Positions 44,378-54,183 of a stretch of DNA of 64,000 bases are shown in pieces. The position numbers and the translations under genes were made by a program. Below the pieces are notes generated by a model that ran no database searches, was not told the DNA's origin, and was given only the letters and a program-made list of their open reading frames with translations. The stretch's first letter is position 1; each line of letters opens with the position of its first letter. This DNA is from Melioribacteraceae bacterium (GTDB lineage: Bacteria > Bacteroidota > Ignavibacteria > Ignavibacteriales > Melioribacteraceae), in assembly GCA_027030245.1 (NCBI GenBank), contig JALVFE010000016.1, positions 186,001-250,000 of the forward strand, in the 5' to 3' direction.

Positions 44378-44737
44378 CTATATGTTTTTGAGTTCGTTAA
44401 TTGCTTCTTTAACCGTATTTGTTACGGGTAAAACTCTATCGAGTTGCGAAATTTCAATTAATGTTTTTACGCTTTTTGTAGGAGAAGCGATGCGTATATG
44501 ACCTTCTCTTGTTTGTAAAATCCGGAAAGCCAATAAAATTGCGCTTAACCCGGAGCTATCGCAATACTCAACTTCCGAAAGGTCGAAGATTAACTTATTT
44601 ATATCGTCGGCAGTCAGAAGAATCGTCAATTCCCCTTTAACCAAACCGGCAATTTGCGCATCGAAATCTTTTTCCAGAAGTTTGAAAATGGCAATATCGT
44701 CTTCTTTCCTCAATTCAAAATTTACCGTTTCTTTCAT
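44378..44737 (-). CDS. STAS-domain anti-sigma factor antagonist
   Basis: This 119-residue single-domain protein is a SpoIIAA/RsbV-like STAS protein: an N-terminal strand, KLIFDLSEVEYCDSSGLSAIL with the phosphorylatable serine pair S61/S62, and the last helix region. In the partner-switching model it binds an anti-sigma kinase when unphosphorylated. No kinase or PP2C phosphatase gene is adjacent, so the partner lies elsewhere. It sits 17 bp after the GT9-like gene. Confidence 0.88.
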   Translation of the reverse strand: MKETVNFELRKEDDIAIFKLLEKDFDAQIAGLVKGELTILLTADDINKLIFDLSEVEYCDSSGLSAILLAFRILQTREGHIRIASPTKSVKTLIEISQLDRVLPVTNTVKEAINELKNI

Positions 44738-44754
44738 TTTGACGTATTCCTCAG

Positions 44755-45287
44755 TTAATAAAACATCTTTAATGAATTTAATAAATTTCTGTATGTAATT
44801 TCGGCATTGATTTTTTTATTTACAAGTTGAACATTATAATGGGCATTGATATTTTCCCTTAAAAAACCAATCCGGTACTTTGCTTTAACCAAATGAGCAA
44901 CGGCAATAAAAAACAAATTTTCCGATCTGTTTAAATCGACAACAACATCAAATGAAAGTTCTTTCAGGGTATTTATCAAAGATTTACTCGGCAAACCGAG
45001 TTTGTTGATATCTTTAACGCCGTAACCCAAAAATTTATACTTTCTGGAATCTATAATTAAGTTTATTGCATATTCCGGCAAAAATAACGTTACTTCTTTT
45101 TTATGAATTTGAAAATATTTCACAATGTCGAAAGCATATTTGAAATCTTTATCGTTTCCGGGCAGAAGGAAAAGAAAATTATTTGCATCTTCAAGAAAAT
45201 TATTGAAAAGCCGCTTATCGTAAATTCCGGAAATATATTTTTTCTCAAAAATTATTTTCGCAAGATTTTTCTTAGCCTCTTGAATCA

Positions 45288-45288
<1 letters not shown>
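44755..45288 (-). CDS. Uncharacterised protein resembling a GT9 N-terminal half / DUF6913
   Basis: This 177-residue protein alternates strands and helices. The segment FDVVVDLNRSENLFFIAVAHLVKAKYRIGF resembles the nucleotide-independent half of heptosyltransferases and, in length and composition, the DUF6913 proteins of Bacteroidota. It lacks the C-terminal donor-binding half of a glycosyltransferase, so it is not likely to be an active transferase on its own. No signal peptide is present. It overlaps the ligA stop by one base and is followed by a STAS gene. Confidence 0.55.
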
Positions 45289-48204
<2,916 letters not shown>

Positions 48205-48215
48205 ATTTATTTCTA

Positions 48216-49595
48216 TTATTTTTTTCTGATTAATTTTGCGGCAAAAGCGCCGTCCATTTGATGTACATTAGGAAAAGTTTGTAATGTTCCGGTATCTTCA
48301 ACCAAATCATCGGGTAAAGTTCCCTTCAACGAAACCATCTCAAATTCGTCATGTTTTTCCAAAAACGCTCTTACTATTTCAATATTTTCTTCCGGTTCAA
48401 GCGTACAAGTGCTGTATACAATATAACCACCGGGTTTTAACAGACTTGCACCTTTTTCGAGTAACGCCAGTTGTGTATCCGTTAATTTTCGAATATCGAG
48501 TAAATCTTTTTTCCATTTTATATCCGGTTTTTTGGTTAAAGTACCTAAACCCGAACAAGGAGCATCAACCAAAATTCTATCGAAAAGGTGTTCGTCTTCG
48601 TATTCCAAAGCATCTACAGCAATTGTTTTACTGTTTTCAACACCAAGACGTTTCAGATTTTTATTGAGAATTTTCAATCTGCTTTCAAACTTATCTAGTG
48701 CAACTAATTCACCGGTATTATTCATTAACTCAGCCAAATAAGCCGTTTTACCTCCGGGTGCTGCACATAAATCCAACACTCTCATTTCAGGTTCTATATC
48801 CAAAATATTGCATGCAAATGCCGTACTTTCATCTTGAATTGTAAAATAACCTTTCCCGAAATATTCCCAGTCTTGAATATTTGTAAGTTTTGACAACTTG
48901 AAAAAATTAGGCAAATATTCCGAGACTTGATACTCGAGTTCTACGTTATGAAGCAGTTCGCCCATTTCTTCCGTTGTTGTTTTAAGCCGGTTCACCCTTA
49001 ACGTCATTGAAGGTTTTCTATTGTTTGCAATTAACAATTCCCGAGTAAATTTTTCGCCGTATCTATTCAGCCATCTTTTTACAAGCCAAGTGGGATGTGA
49101 ATAATAAACCGATAAATAAGAAATCAAATCTTCTTCGGGATCGGGATAGCGAATGTTTTCTTTATTTCTGATTATGTTTCTCAAAACTGCATTTGTTAAA
49201 TCGGCTGATTTCTGTCCTTGGATTTTCTTTACAAATTCCACGGCTTCGTTAACCGCCGCATAATCGGGAATTTTATCCAAAAACAAAATTTGATAAAGCG
49301 CCACGCGCATTGCATTTTTAACATTCGGAATACATTTTGAGAATTGACCTTTGTAAAACCCGTTCAGAACCCAATCTATTCTTTTCAACCAACGAATAAC
49401 TCCGTGAACAACTTCGAATAAAAGAGCTTTGTCGATTCCGCTAAGTTCCGAATTTTTAATTTCGATATCCAGAAGTTTATCGAGATATGCGTCTGTCCGG
49501 TCGATGCGGTTCAGCAGCTTGATTGCGGTTCCCCTGACGCCTTCGTAAAGGTTCAGATTTTTATATGCGCCTTCGGAACGTGTTGAATATTTCAT
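48216..49595 (-). CDS. rsmB: 16S rRNA (cytosine(967)-C(5))-methyltransferase
   Basis: This 459-residue RNA methyltransferase has an N-terminal NusB-like RNA-binding domain (residues 20-160) and a Rossmann-type catalytic domain. It contains VLDLCAAPGGKTAYLAELM for AdoMet binding, DAPCSGLGTL with the motif IV cysteine and YSTCTLEPEEN with the catalytic motif VI cysteine. It would form m5C967 in 16S rRNA. It is the first gene of the long minus-strand run that ends at 32108. A TTATATTTC sequence upstream resembles a -7 box. Confidence 0.93.
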   Translation of the reverse strand: MKYSTRSEGAYKNLNLYEGVRGTAIKLLNRIDRTDAYLDKLLDIEIKNSELSGIDKALLFEVVHGVIRWLKRIDWVLNGFYKGQFSKCIPNVKNAMRVALYQILFLDKIPDYAAVNEAVEFVKKIQGQKSADLTNAVLRNIIRNKENIRYPDPEEDLISYLSVYYSHPTWLVKRWLNRYGEKFTRELLIANNRKPSMTLRVNRLKTTTEEMGELLHNVELEYQVSEYLPNFFKLSKLTNIQDWEYFGKGYFTIQDESTAFACNILDIEPEMRVLDLCAAPGGKTAYLAELMNNTGELVALDKFESRLKILNKNLKRLGVENSKTIAVDALEYEDEHLFDRILVDAPCSGLGTLTKKPDIKWKKDLLDIRKLTDTQLALLEKGASLLKPGGYIVYSTCTLEPEENIEIVRAFLEKHDEFEMVSLKGTLPDDLVEDTGTLQTFPNVHQMDGAFAAKLIRKK

Positions 49596-49776
49596 AGGTT
49601 TCCTAATTTCGATACTTAAAAAAATTAGAAATATAAGATAAAAAAATATTAATAATTAGTTTAAAGCGCATCCATAAATCAATGCGAAAACACCATACCG
49701 AAGCATGACAATATTCTTCCTGGTTAACAATTACCGGAGTTAGGATTGAGAATTTTAATGGGTTCGATTTATTCAT

Positions 49777-49784
49777 TATATTTG
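49777..49784 (+). promoter_or_regulatory. Possible -7 box for the 207-residue hypothetical gene
   Basis: TATATTTG matches the TAnnTTTG element and lies 35 bp before the start codon at 49820. A good -33 TTG at the expected distance is missing (TTT instead), so it is weaker than the two promoters upstream of mrp and the GH2-like gene. Confidence 0.35.
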
Positions 49785-49819
49785 ATAAGTCTTAAAAACA
49801 ATCTTTTCGGTAAACGGAT

Positions 49820-50443
49820 ATGCAAGAAAACAACCAAACGGAGAAAATTAAAAATTTTTGGAAATGGTTTGCGGAAAACGAAGACAGATTATACAATTTT
49901 CAAGAAGACCAGATGAAAATATTCAACGAAACCGCAAAGGAATTGAATAAAATCAACAAATATTTGGTTTTCGAATTTGGTATTAAAGAAGGTGAAAAAC
50001 GGGAATTTGTAATCAGCGCTAACGGAATGAAAGAAGCTTTTCCTTTAGTGGAAGCACTTTATTATTCGGCTCCCAAACTTGAAAGATGGAACTTCGTTAA
50101 ATTCCGTCCGAGAAGAGAAGATATAATCGATATTCAAATTGCAGACGTAAAAATAAACGCCGACGAAGTATACTTCCGGCTTTTCCCCAATTACGAAACG
50201 CACAAGATAGACATTGTTTTATTTTTACCCGGTTTTAACGAAAAGAAAAAAATGATTTACGATAATATCGCGTTATTGTTTTTGGACGAAGCTTTGGGCG
50301 AATATGATGTTGAAACAAAAATCGGCACGATAGAAATCGATAGTATTAACGCTTGGGACTTCAAAAAAGCGGAGCCGTTGAAAAAATTACCCGCTGTATT
50401 CGATGAGCTGGTAAACGAATTTTTCATTCCGGAAGAAAATTAA
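49820..50443 (+). CDS. Conserved hypothetical protein
   Basis: This 207-residue soluble, acidic protein is not assigned to a known function. It has an N-terminal helical part (ENEDRLYNFQEDQMKIFNETAKELNKINKYL) and then a mixed alpha/beta part with FVISANGMKEAFPLVEALYYSAPKLERWNFVKFRPRRED, a pattern recalled from uncharacterised proteins of Bacteroidota. No signal peptide, membrane segment or enzyme motif is seen. It is a lone plus-strand gene between two minus-strand runs, with a possible promoter box upstream and a bidirectional hairpin downstream. It has normal codon use. Confidence 0.75.
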   Translation: MQENNQTEKIKNFWKWFAENEDRLYNFQEDQMKIFNETAKELNKINKYLVFEFGIKEGEKREFVISANGMKEAFPLVEALYYSAPKLERWNFVKFRPRREDIIDIQIADVKINADEVYFRLFPNYETHKIDIVLFLPGFNEKKKMIYDNIALLFLDEALGEYDVETKIGTIEIDSINAWDFKKAEPLKKLPAVFDELVNEFFIPEEN

Positions 50444-50461
50444 TAATTTTCCGCGAAGGCA

Positions 50462-50491
50462 ATAAAAAAACCGCATCTGTTAAATGCGGTT
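50462..50491 (-). terminator. Intrinsic terminator after rpmE (may act in both directions)
   Basis: AACCGCAT (50469-50476) and ATGCGGTT (50484-50491) form a stem. On the minus strand it is followed by TTTTTTTATT, a good Rho-independent terminator for rpmE. On the plus strand it is followed by AAAATTTTT and could also end the hypothetical gene. Confidence 0.8.
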
Positions 50492-50523
50492 AAAATTTTT
50501 ATAAAATATTAGTCTTAATTAAA

Positions 50524-50727
50524 TTACGATTTAATACCGTATTTCTTATTGAATCTATCAACTCTACCGGCGGAATCGACCATTTTTTGTTTACCGGTAA
50601 AGAACGGATGGCATTCCGAACAAATTTCCAATTTGATGGAGCTTACGGTTGCACGTGTTACAAAAGTATTGCCGCACACACACGTAACCACGCATTTTTG
50701 ATATGTCGGGTGAATTCCTTTTTTCAT
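50524..50727 (-). CDS. rpmE: 50S ribosomal protein L31
   Basis: This 67-residue ribosomal protein has the L31 pattern [12 protein letters not shown], then [42 protein letters not shown]. The zinc ligands C16, C18, C36 and C39 are all present, so this is the zinc-containing form. A run of purines (GGATTAGGAAG) precedes the ATG, and a TATACTTG sequence at 50755-50762 (minus) may be its -7 box. A strong terminator follows. Confidence 0.97.
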   Translation of the reverse strand: MKKGIHPTYQKCVVTCVCGNTFVTRATVSSIKLEICSECHPFFTGKQKMVDSAGRVDRFNKKYGIKS

Positions 50728-50831
50728 CTTCCTAATCCTTTAAAATTTAGTCTACAAGTATAAAAACTTTTCCGGAAATATTCAAATTTACCCGAAAATT
50801 TATTCTCTCCGGTTCATCTTGAAATTTGTTT

Positions 50832-51503
50832 TTACTTCATCAGCAACATTTTCTTCCGTTGTATTTTTATTTTGCCGTTGCCGTCTTTTGTAATTAATTG
50901 ATAAATATACATTCCGCTTGCGTAATTACCCGCGTTCCATGCCACTCTGTAAAAGCCGGGTTTTTGGTGTTGGTTTACTAATGTGGTTACTTCTCTGCCG
51001 AGAATGTCGTATATTTTCAGAGTAACTAACCCCTCCTCGGTCCTCCCCTTTGTTAAAGGGGAGGAAGTATTAGAAGGAATTGTGTATTCTATCGTTGTGC
51101 TCGGGTTGAACGGATTCGGGTAATTCTGGTATAGCTTGAATTCGGTCGGCGGACTTACTTCTATCGCTATTTCTTTTTCCCAGCTTTCTCCTTTGTCGTC
51201 GGTTATCTCGAATTTCAGTATCGTCTGTTCGCCTACCGGCGCTGTTTTATCTACGGAGAACTTGAATTCCACAGGCTTTTCTTCGCTTCCTTCCAAAACC
51301 TCCAAGCTTTTGATTTCTTCGTCGAATTTAACCCATGCGGGTTTATCCGTTATTTTTACGTTTATATCTTTTGTCTTTATTGCAGAACCGTTCCTTATCG
51401 TTAATTCTATGCTGTTGTCTTTTGACGAGAACGGTATTTTATATGCGTTCTGGGAATATGACAAACTTGTAATTAAAAATATAATTGCAAATATTAATCT
51501 CAT
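50832..51503 (-). CDS. Type IX secretion substrate with a C-terminal sorting domain
   Basis: This 223-residue secreted protein has a signal peptide (MRLIFAIIFLITSLSYSQ), an Ig-like beta domain of about 100 residues, and a type IX sorting domain starting FKLYQNYPNPFNPSTTIEYTIP and ending KKMLLMK. Such domains direct export across the outer membrane and anchoring at the surface. The start was set at 51503 because upstream codons (to 51584) lie in repeat DNA and lack hydrophobic character. Within the sorting domain (about residues 143-157) the extra sequence SSPLTKGRTEEG is encoded by a palindromic repeat. The protein is short, with no catalytic domain visible. Confidence 0.83.
   Translation of the reverse strand: MRLIFAIIFLITSLSYSQNAYKIPFSSKDNSIELTIRNGSAIKTKDINVKITDKPAWVKFDEEIKSLEVLEGSEEKPVEFKFSVDKTAPVGEQTILKFEITDDKGESWEKEIAIEVSPPTEFKLYQNYPNPFNPSTTIEYTIPSNTSSPLTKGRTEEGLVTLKIYDILGREVTTLVNQHQKPGFYRVAWNAGNYASGMYIYQLITKDGNGKIKIQRKKMLLMK
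51041..51065. repeat. Palindromic repeat inside the type IX sorting domain
   Basis: TCCTCCCCTTT and AAAGGGGAGGA are perfect complements around GTT. The element is in frame within the secreted protein gene and adds about a dozen residues between two strands that are normally joined by a short turn. GAGGAGGGG-type sequence next to it probably belongs to the same unit. Confidence 0.78.
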
Positions 51504-51552
51504 TTCTTTATCTCCTTTTTTTCTTTGTGTTTCTTTGTGCCTTCTCCGGGAT

Positions 51553-51586
51553 CTTTGTGGTAAAGACAAAAGCCCTAACCACAAAG
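51553..51586. repeat. Inverted repeat upstream of the type IX substrate gene
   Basis: CTTTGTGGT and ACCACAAAG pair around a 16-base loop within a stretch rich in CTTTGTG and CACAAAG between 51510 and 51620. Similar CCTTTGTG/CCACAGAT sequence is found at about 29700-29800, so both belong to one dispersed repeat family. Confidence 0.6.
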
Positions 51587-51622
51587 AATCACAAAGACTG
51601 CACAGAGTTCACAAAGTTTTAT

Positions 51623-54181
51623 TTATAAATTTCTTTTTATGTAATTTGCGTTTTGTCTTAACAAGATACGCGCTTCTTTCGTAATCTTGTCTTCGTCGTA
51701 TTTATCTTGAACGTAATCCACAAAGTCTTGCAGTTTATCTTTTGCAGCATTCGTTTTTCCGTTCTCTATTTTCTTTCTTATCGTATTTACTTTGTCGAGC
51801 AATTTGTCATATACGTTTTCTTTCTTTATCCATCCCAAATCGTTTGCTTCTTCAACGTATTCGTATAAATTATCCGTTTGCTCCAAGCCGTCGAATTCTT
51901 CCGGTAAAGATTCGGCTCCAAGCGTAAATCCGGTTATCGAACCGTATAATATCGTATCGGTTTCCGTTGGTTGATCTTCTGTTAATATGTAATACGGCAT
52001 TACAACCGGAAGCGATTCGCTATGATATTCATATCCGCCTTTCTTTTTATCCGGTTTTACCATTGCGGAACTTACCGTTGTAACAAAACCCGTCAAGTTT
52101 AACGAATCGATTGTTTCGGATGTCCAATCGCCGGGAGTTATAACACTAAAATTACCGGTTTCTTCTTCAACGTAGAATGCTTTGAGTTTCTTCGTATTAT
52201 TCACATTGTTATGCAGTTTGTATTTATACTTTCTTGTTTCGCCGGATGTTCTTTCCACGCCTTTCAAACTTACCGCCGCAAGACTTTCTTCCGTATCCGG
52301 CGGTCCGATATGCCTTATTAAATATTGTGCGTTGAATTTAAGCAGCGCGAGTCCTTCGCTTGTTATTTTTCTTTTGCACCATTTTCTTCTTGTCAATTTT
52401 ACATAGTTGCGTAATATTGTTTTCGCTTTTCTCTCTCTGCCGGCTTCGAGCTGCGACTTGGCTTTGTTCAGTTTATTTATCAAACGGTTGTAGATTTGCT
52501 CTTTCTTTATCCAGCCTAAATCGTAGGCTTTGGTTGTATAGCTTTTCAGAGTGTCTATAAATTCCGAAGCGTAAAACGGTGAAGGTGCAAGAGCCGGACT
52601 TAAAGTTACGCCCGTTGCCGAATTTCCGTAAACATCGTTTGTATCGATTGACTCGCGGAAAGATTGAATATAGTAATTAGCAATATACGGTAGTTCTTTT
52701 GCTTTTACGGTAAACCATTTCAGGTTTTCGCCGGGTTTTATTTCCGCACCGGTAGAATCTGCGCGGAAATACAGCATGTTGCTTGTTGCAATTTCCCCGC
52801 TGTTCCATCCTTCCGGTGCGTTTAGGGAAAGAGTATCGGAGCGTTCTTTCAAGTAGAAGCGGTTTATGTTTTGTCCGCTGCCGGATTTGTTTTTAAGTTT
52901 GTATTTATACTTCAGTTTACCGTCTTTTTTCTTTATTACTTTCGCTTTCACCTTCGCGTCTATGTCGTTTGGCGGGAAGGTTTCTTCAGGTAATCTATCC
53001 AAAATATAACCGGCGTAATAGTAAAGAAATTTATATCCTTCTTCGCTTACATACTTCGGGTAGCTTCCGGCGGAGTCCTGGTAAACTTGGTTTACGCTGT
53101 TTTGAAATGCTTCCACTTCCCTTCTGCAACCGAGCGAATCTCCGGCGGTTAAATTGTCTTTTGCGTTTGTAAGTTTGTTAAGTAATTCGTTTTTATAAGT
53201 TTCGTCTTTTAGCCATTCGTAACCGTAGCATTGGTTTGTGTAGGATGTTAGGGTGTCGAGCATAGTTAAAGGCGGGGTTTTTGTATCAGGTTCAAGATCA
53301 TATGTTTTTACATCATATGGCATCAAACTTTCATAGAGTGGGTCGCCGCTATAAGAGTAAACATAATTTTTTATAAACATATAATTTTCTGGTGAAGGAA
53401 AACGACTTAGTATTATACGCATTGCTGAATATTTTATGGTACCGCTGGGTTCGTTTACCAATATATCTTTTAACACATCTAACGAAGCCTTATTAACTAA
53501 TAAGTGATTCAACATTATCGATCTGTTATTCGCGTCTTTTTCAGCCCAATATCGCTCGATTACGTATGGCAGCATCTCGTCACCGTAATATTCATAAAGT
53601 TTTTCCACTGCATAATATCTTTCATTAGAATACAACTCCTTCTCAGTTTCTGCAATTCTCATTAGTTCTTCTTTTGCTCGTGTTCTATATTCAGGCACAT
53701 TTTCCATTATTTTTGCCAGTAAAATTACAGCAGTCGGATCAATCATTTTATTCTGATATTCTATGTAATCAAAAACATAGTTCACTGTTGAATAATCACC
53801 TAAATTTATAAGAATTTCCGTAATATCAAATTTTGCATTAATAGTATCGAAAACAGTATTCTTAAATGGATTAGGATTATTATGAAGTGTGTCTAAAAAA
53901 TCCAAAGCATATTGATGTGCATCTTCCGATCCTAATACCTGTAAAGCTTTAATAAATCTTACTTGTGTGTTTCTGTTTTTTTGTAACCATATTCGTTCTT
54001 TTATCTTTGGAATCGCTTCGTATATTTTATAATCCATTATTGCCCATATTGTACCAATAGCGTCACTGCTGTCTAATCTTGAAATTATAATTTCTTTCTG
54101 CTCTTGAGTAAAATTCTGAGAAAAGAAAGCTGTATTAGTCAGAACCAAAAGTAAAAGTAAAATTGATTTGAATTTATACAT
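51623..54181 (-). CDS. Secreted protein with HEAT-like and three FIMAH-like modules
   Basis: This 852-residue protein has a signal peptide (to about residue 21). Residues 25-290 are helical with HEAT-like repeat spacing. Three helical modules of about 85 residues follow at 304-397, 541-626 and 767-852. The second and third share DLGWIKKE, a KL...A core, and A-x-LL-x-NA-x-Y-I, as in FIMAH domains. Two beta-rich modules with KYKYKL strands (403-535 and 632-765) separate them. The repeat period is about 226-237 residues. The protein lacks a type IX sorting signal. It lies 2 bp after the frameshifted secreted gene and is probably cotranscribed. Function is unknown; adhesion or surface assembly is a guess. 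Confidence 0.72.
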   Translation of the reverse strand: MYKFKSILLLLLVLTNTAFFSQNFTQEQKEIIISRLDSSDAIGTIWAIMDYKIYEAIPKIKERIWLQKNRNTQVRFIKALQVLGSEDAHQYALDFLDTLHNNPNPFKNTVFDTINAKFDITEILINLGDYSTVNYVFDYIEYQNKMIDPTAVILLAKIMENVPEYRTRAKEELMRIAETEKELYSNERYYAVEKLYEYYGDEMLPYVIERYWAEKDANNRSIMLNHLLVNKASLDVLKDILVNEPSGTIKYSAMRIILSRFPSPENYMFIKNYVYSYSGDPLYESLMPYDVKTYDLEPDTKTPPLTMLDTLTSYTNQCYGYEWLKDETYKNELLNKLTNAKDNLTAGDSLGCRREVEAFQNSVNQVYQDSAGSYPKYVSEEGYKFLYYYAGYILDRLPEETFPPNDIDAKVKAKVIKKKDGKLKYKYKLKNKSGSGQNINRFYLKERSDTLSLNAPEGWNSGEIATSNMLYFRADSTGAEIKPGENLKWFTVKAKELPYIANYYIQSFRESIDTNDVYGNSATGVTLSPALAPSPFYASEFIDTLKSYTTKAYDLGWIKKEQIYNRLINKLNKAKSQLEAGRERKAKTILRNYVKLTRRKWCKRKITSEGLALLKFNAQYLIRHIGPPDTEESLAAVSLKGVERTSGETRKYKYKLHNNVNNTKKLKAFYVEEETGNFSVITPGDWTSETIDSLNLTGFVTTVSSAMVKPDKKKGGYEYHSESLPVVMPYYILTEDQPTETDTILYGSITGFTLGAESLPEEFDGLEQTDNLYEYVEEANDLGWIKKENVYDKLLDKVNTIRKKIENGKTNAAKDKLQDFVDYVQDKYDEDKITKEARILLRQNANYIKRNL

Positions 54182-54183
54182 TT

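Noticed and set aside
48284-48667. 127-codon frame opposite rsmB
   Set aside because: It lies wholly opposite conserved methyltransferase motifs and lacks a start signal.
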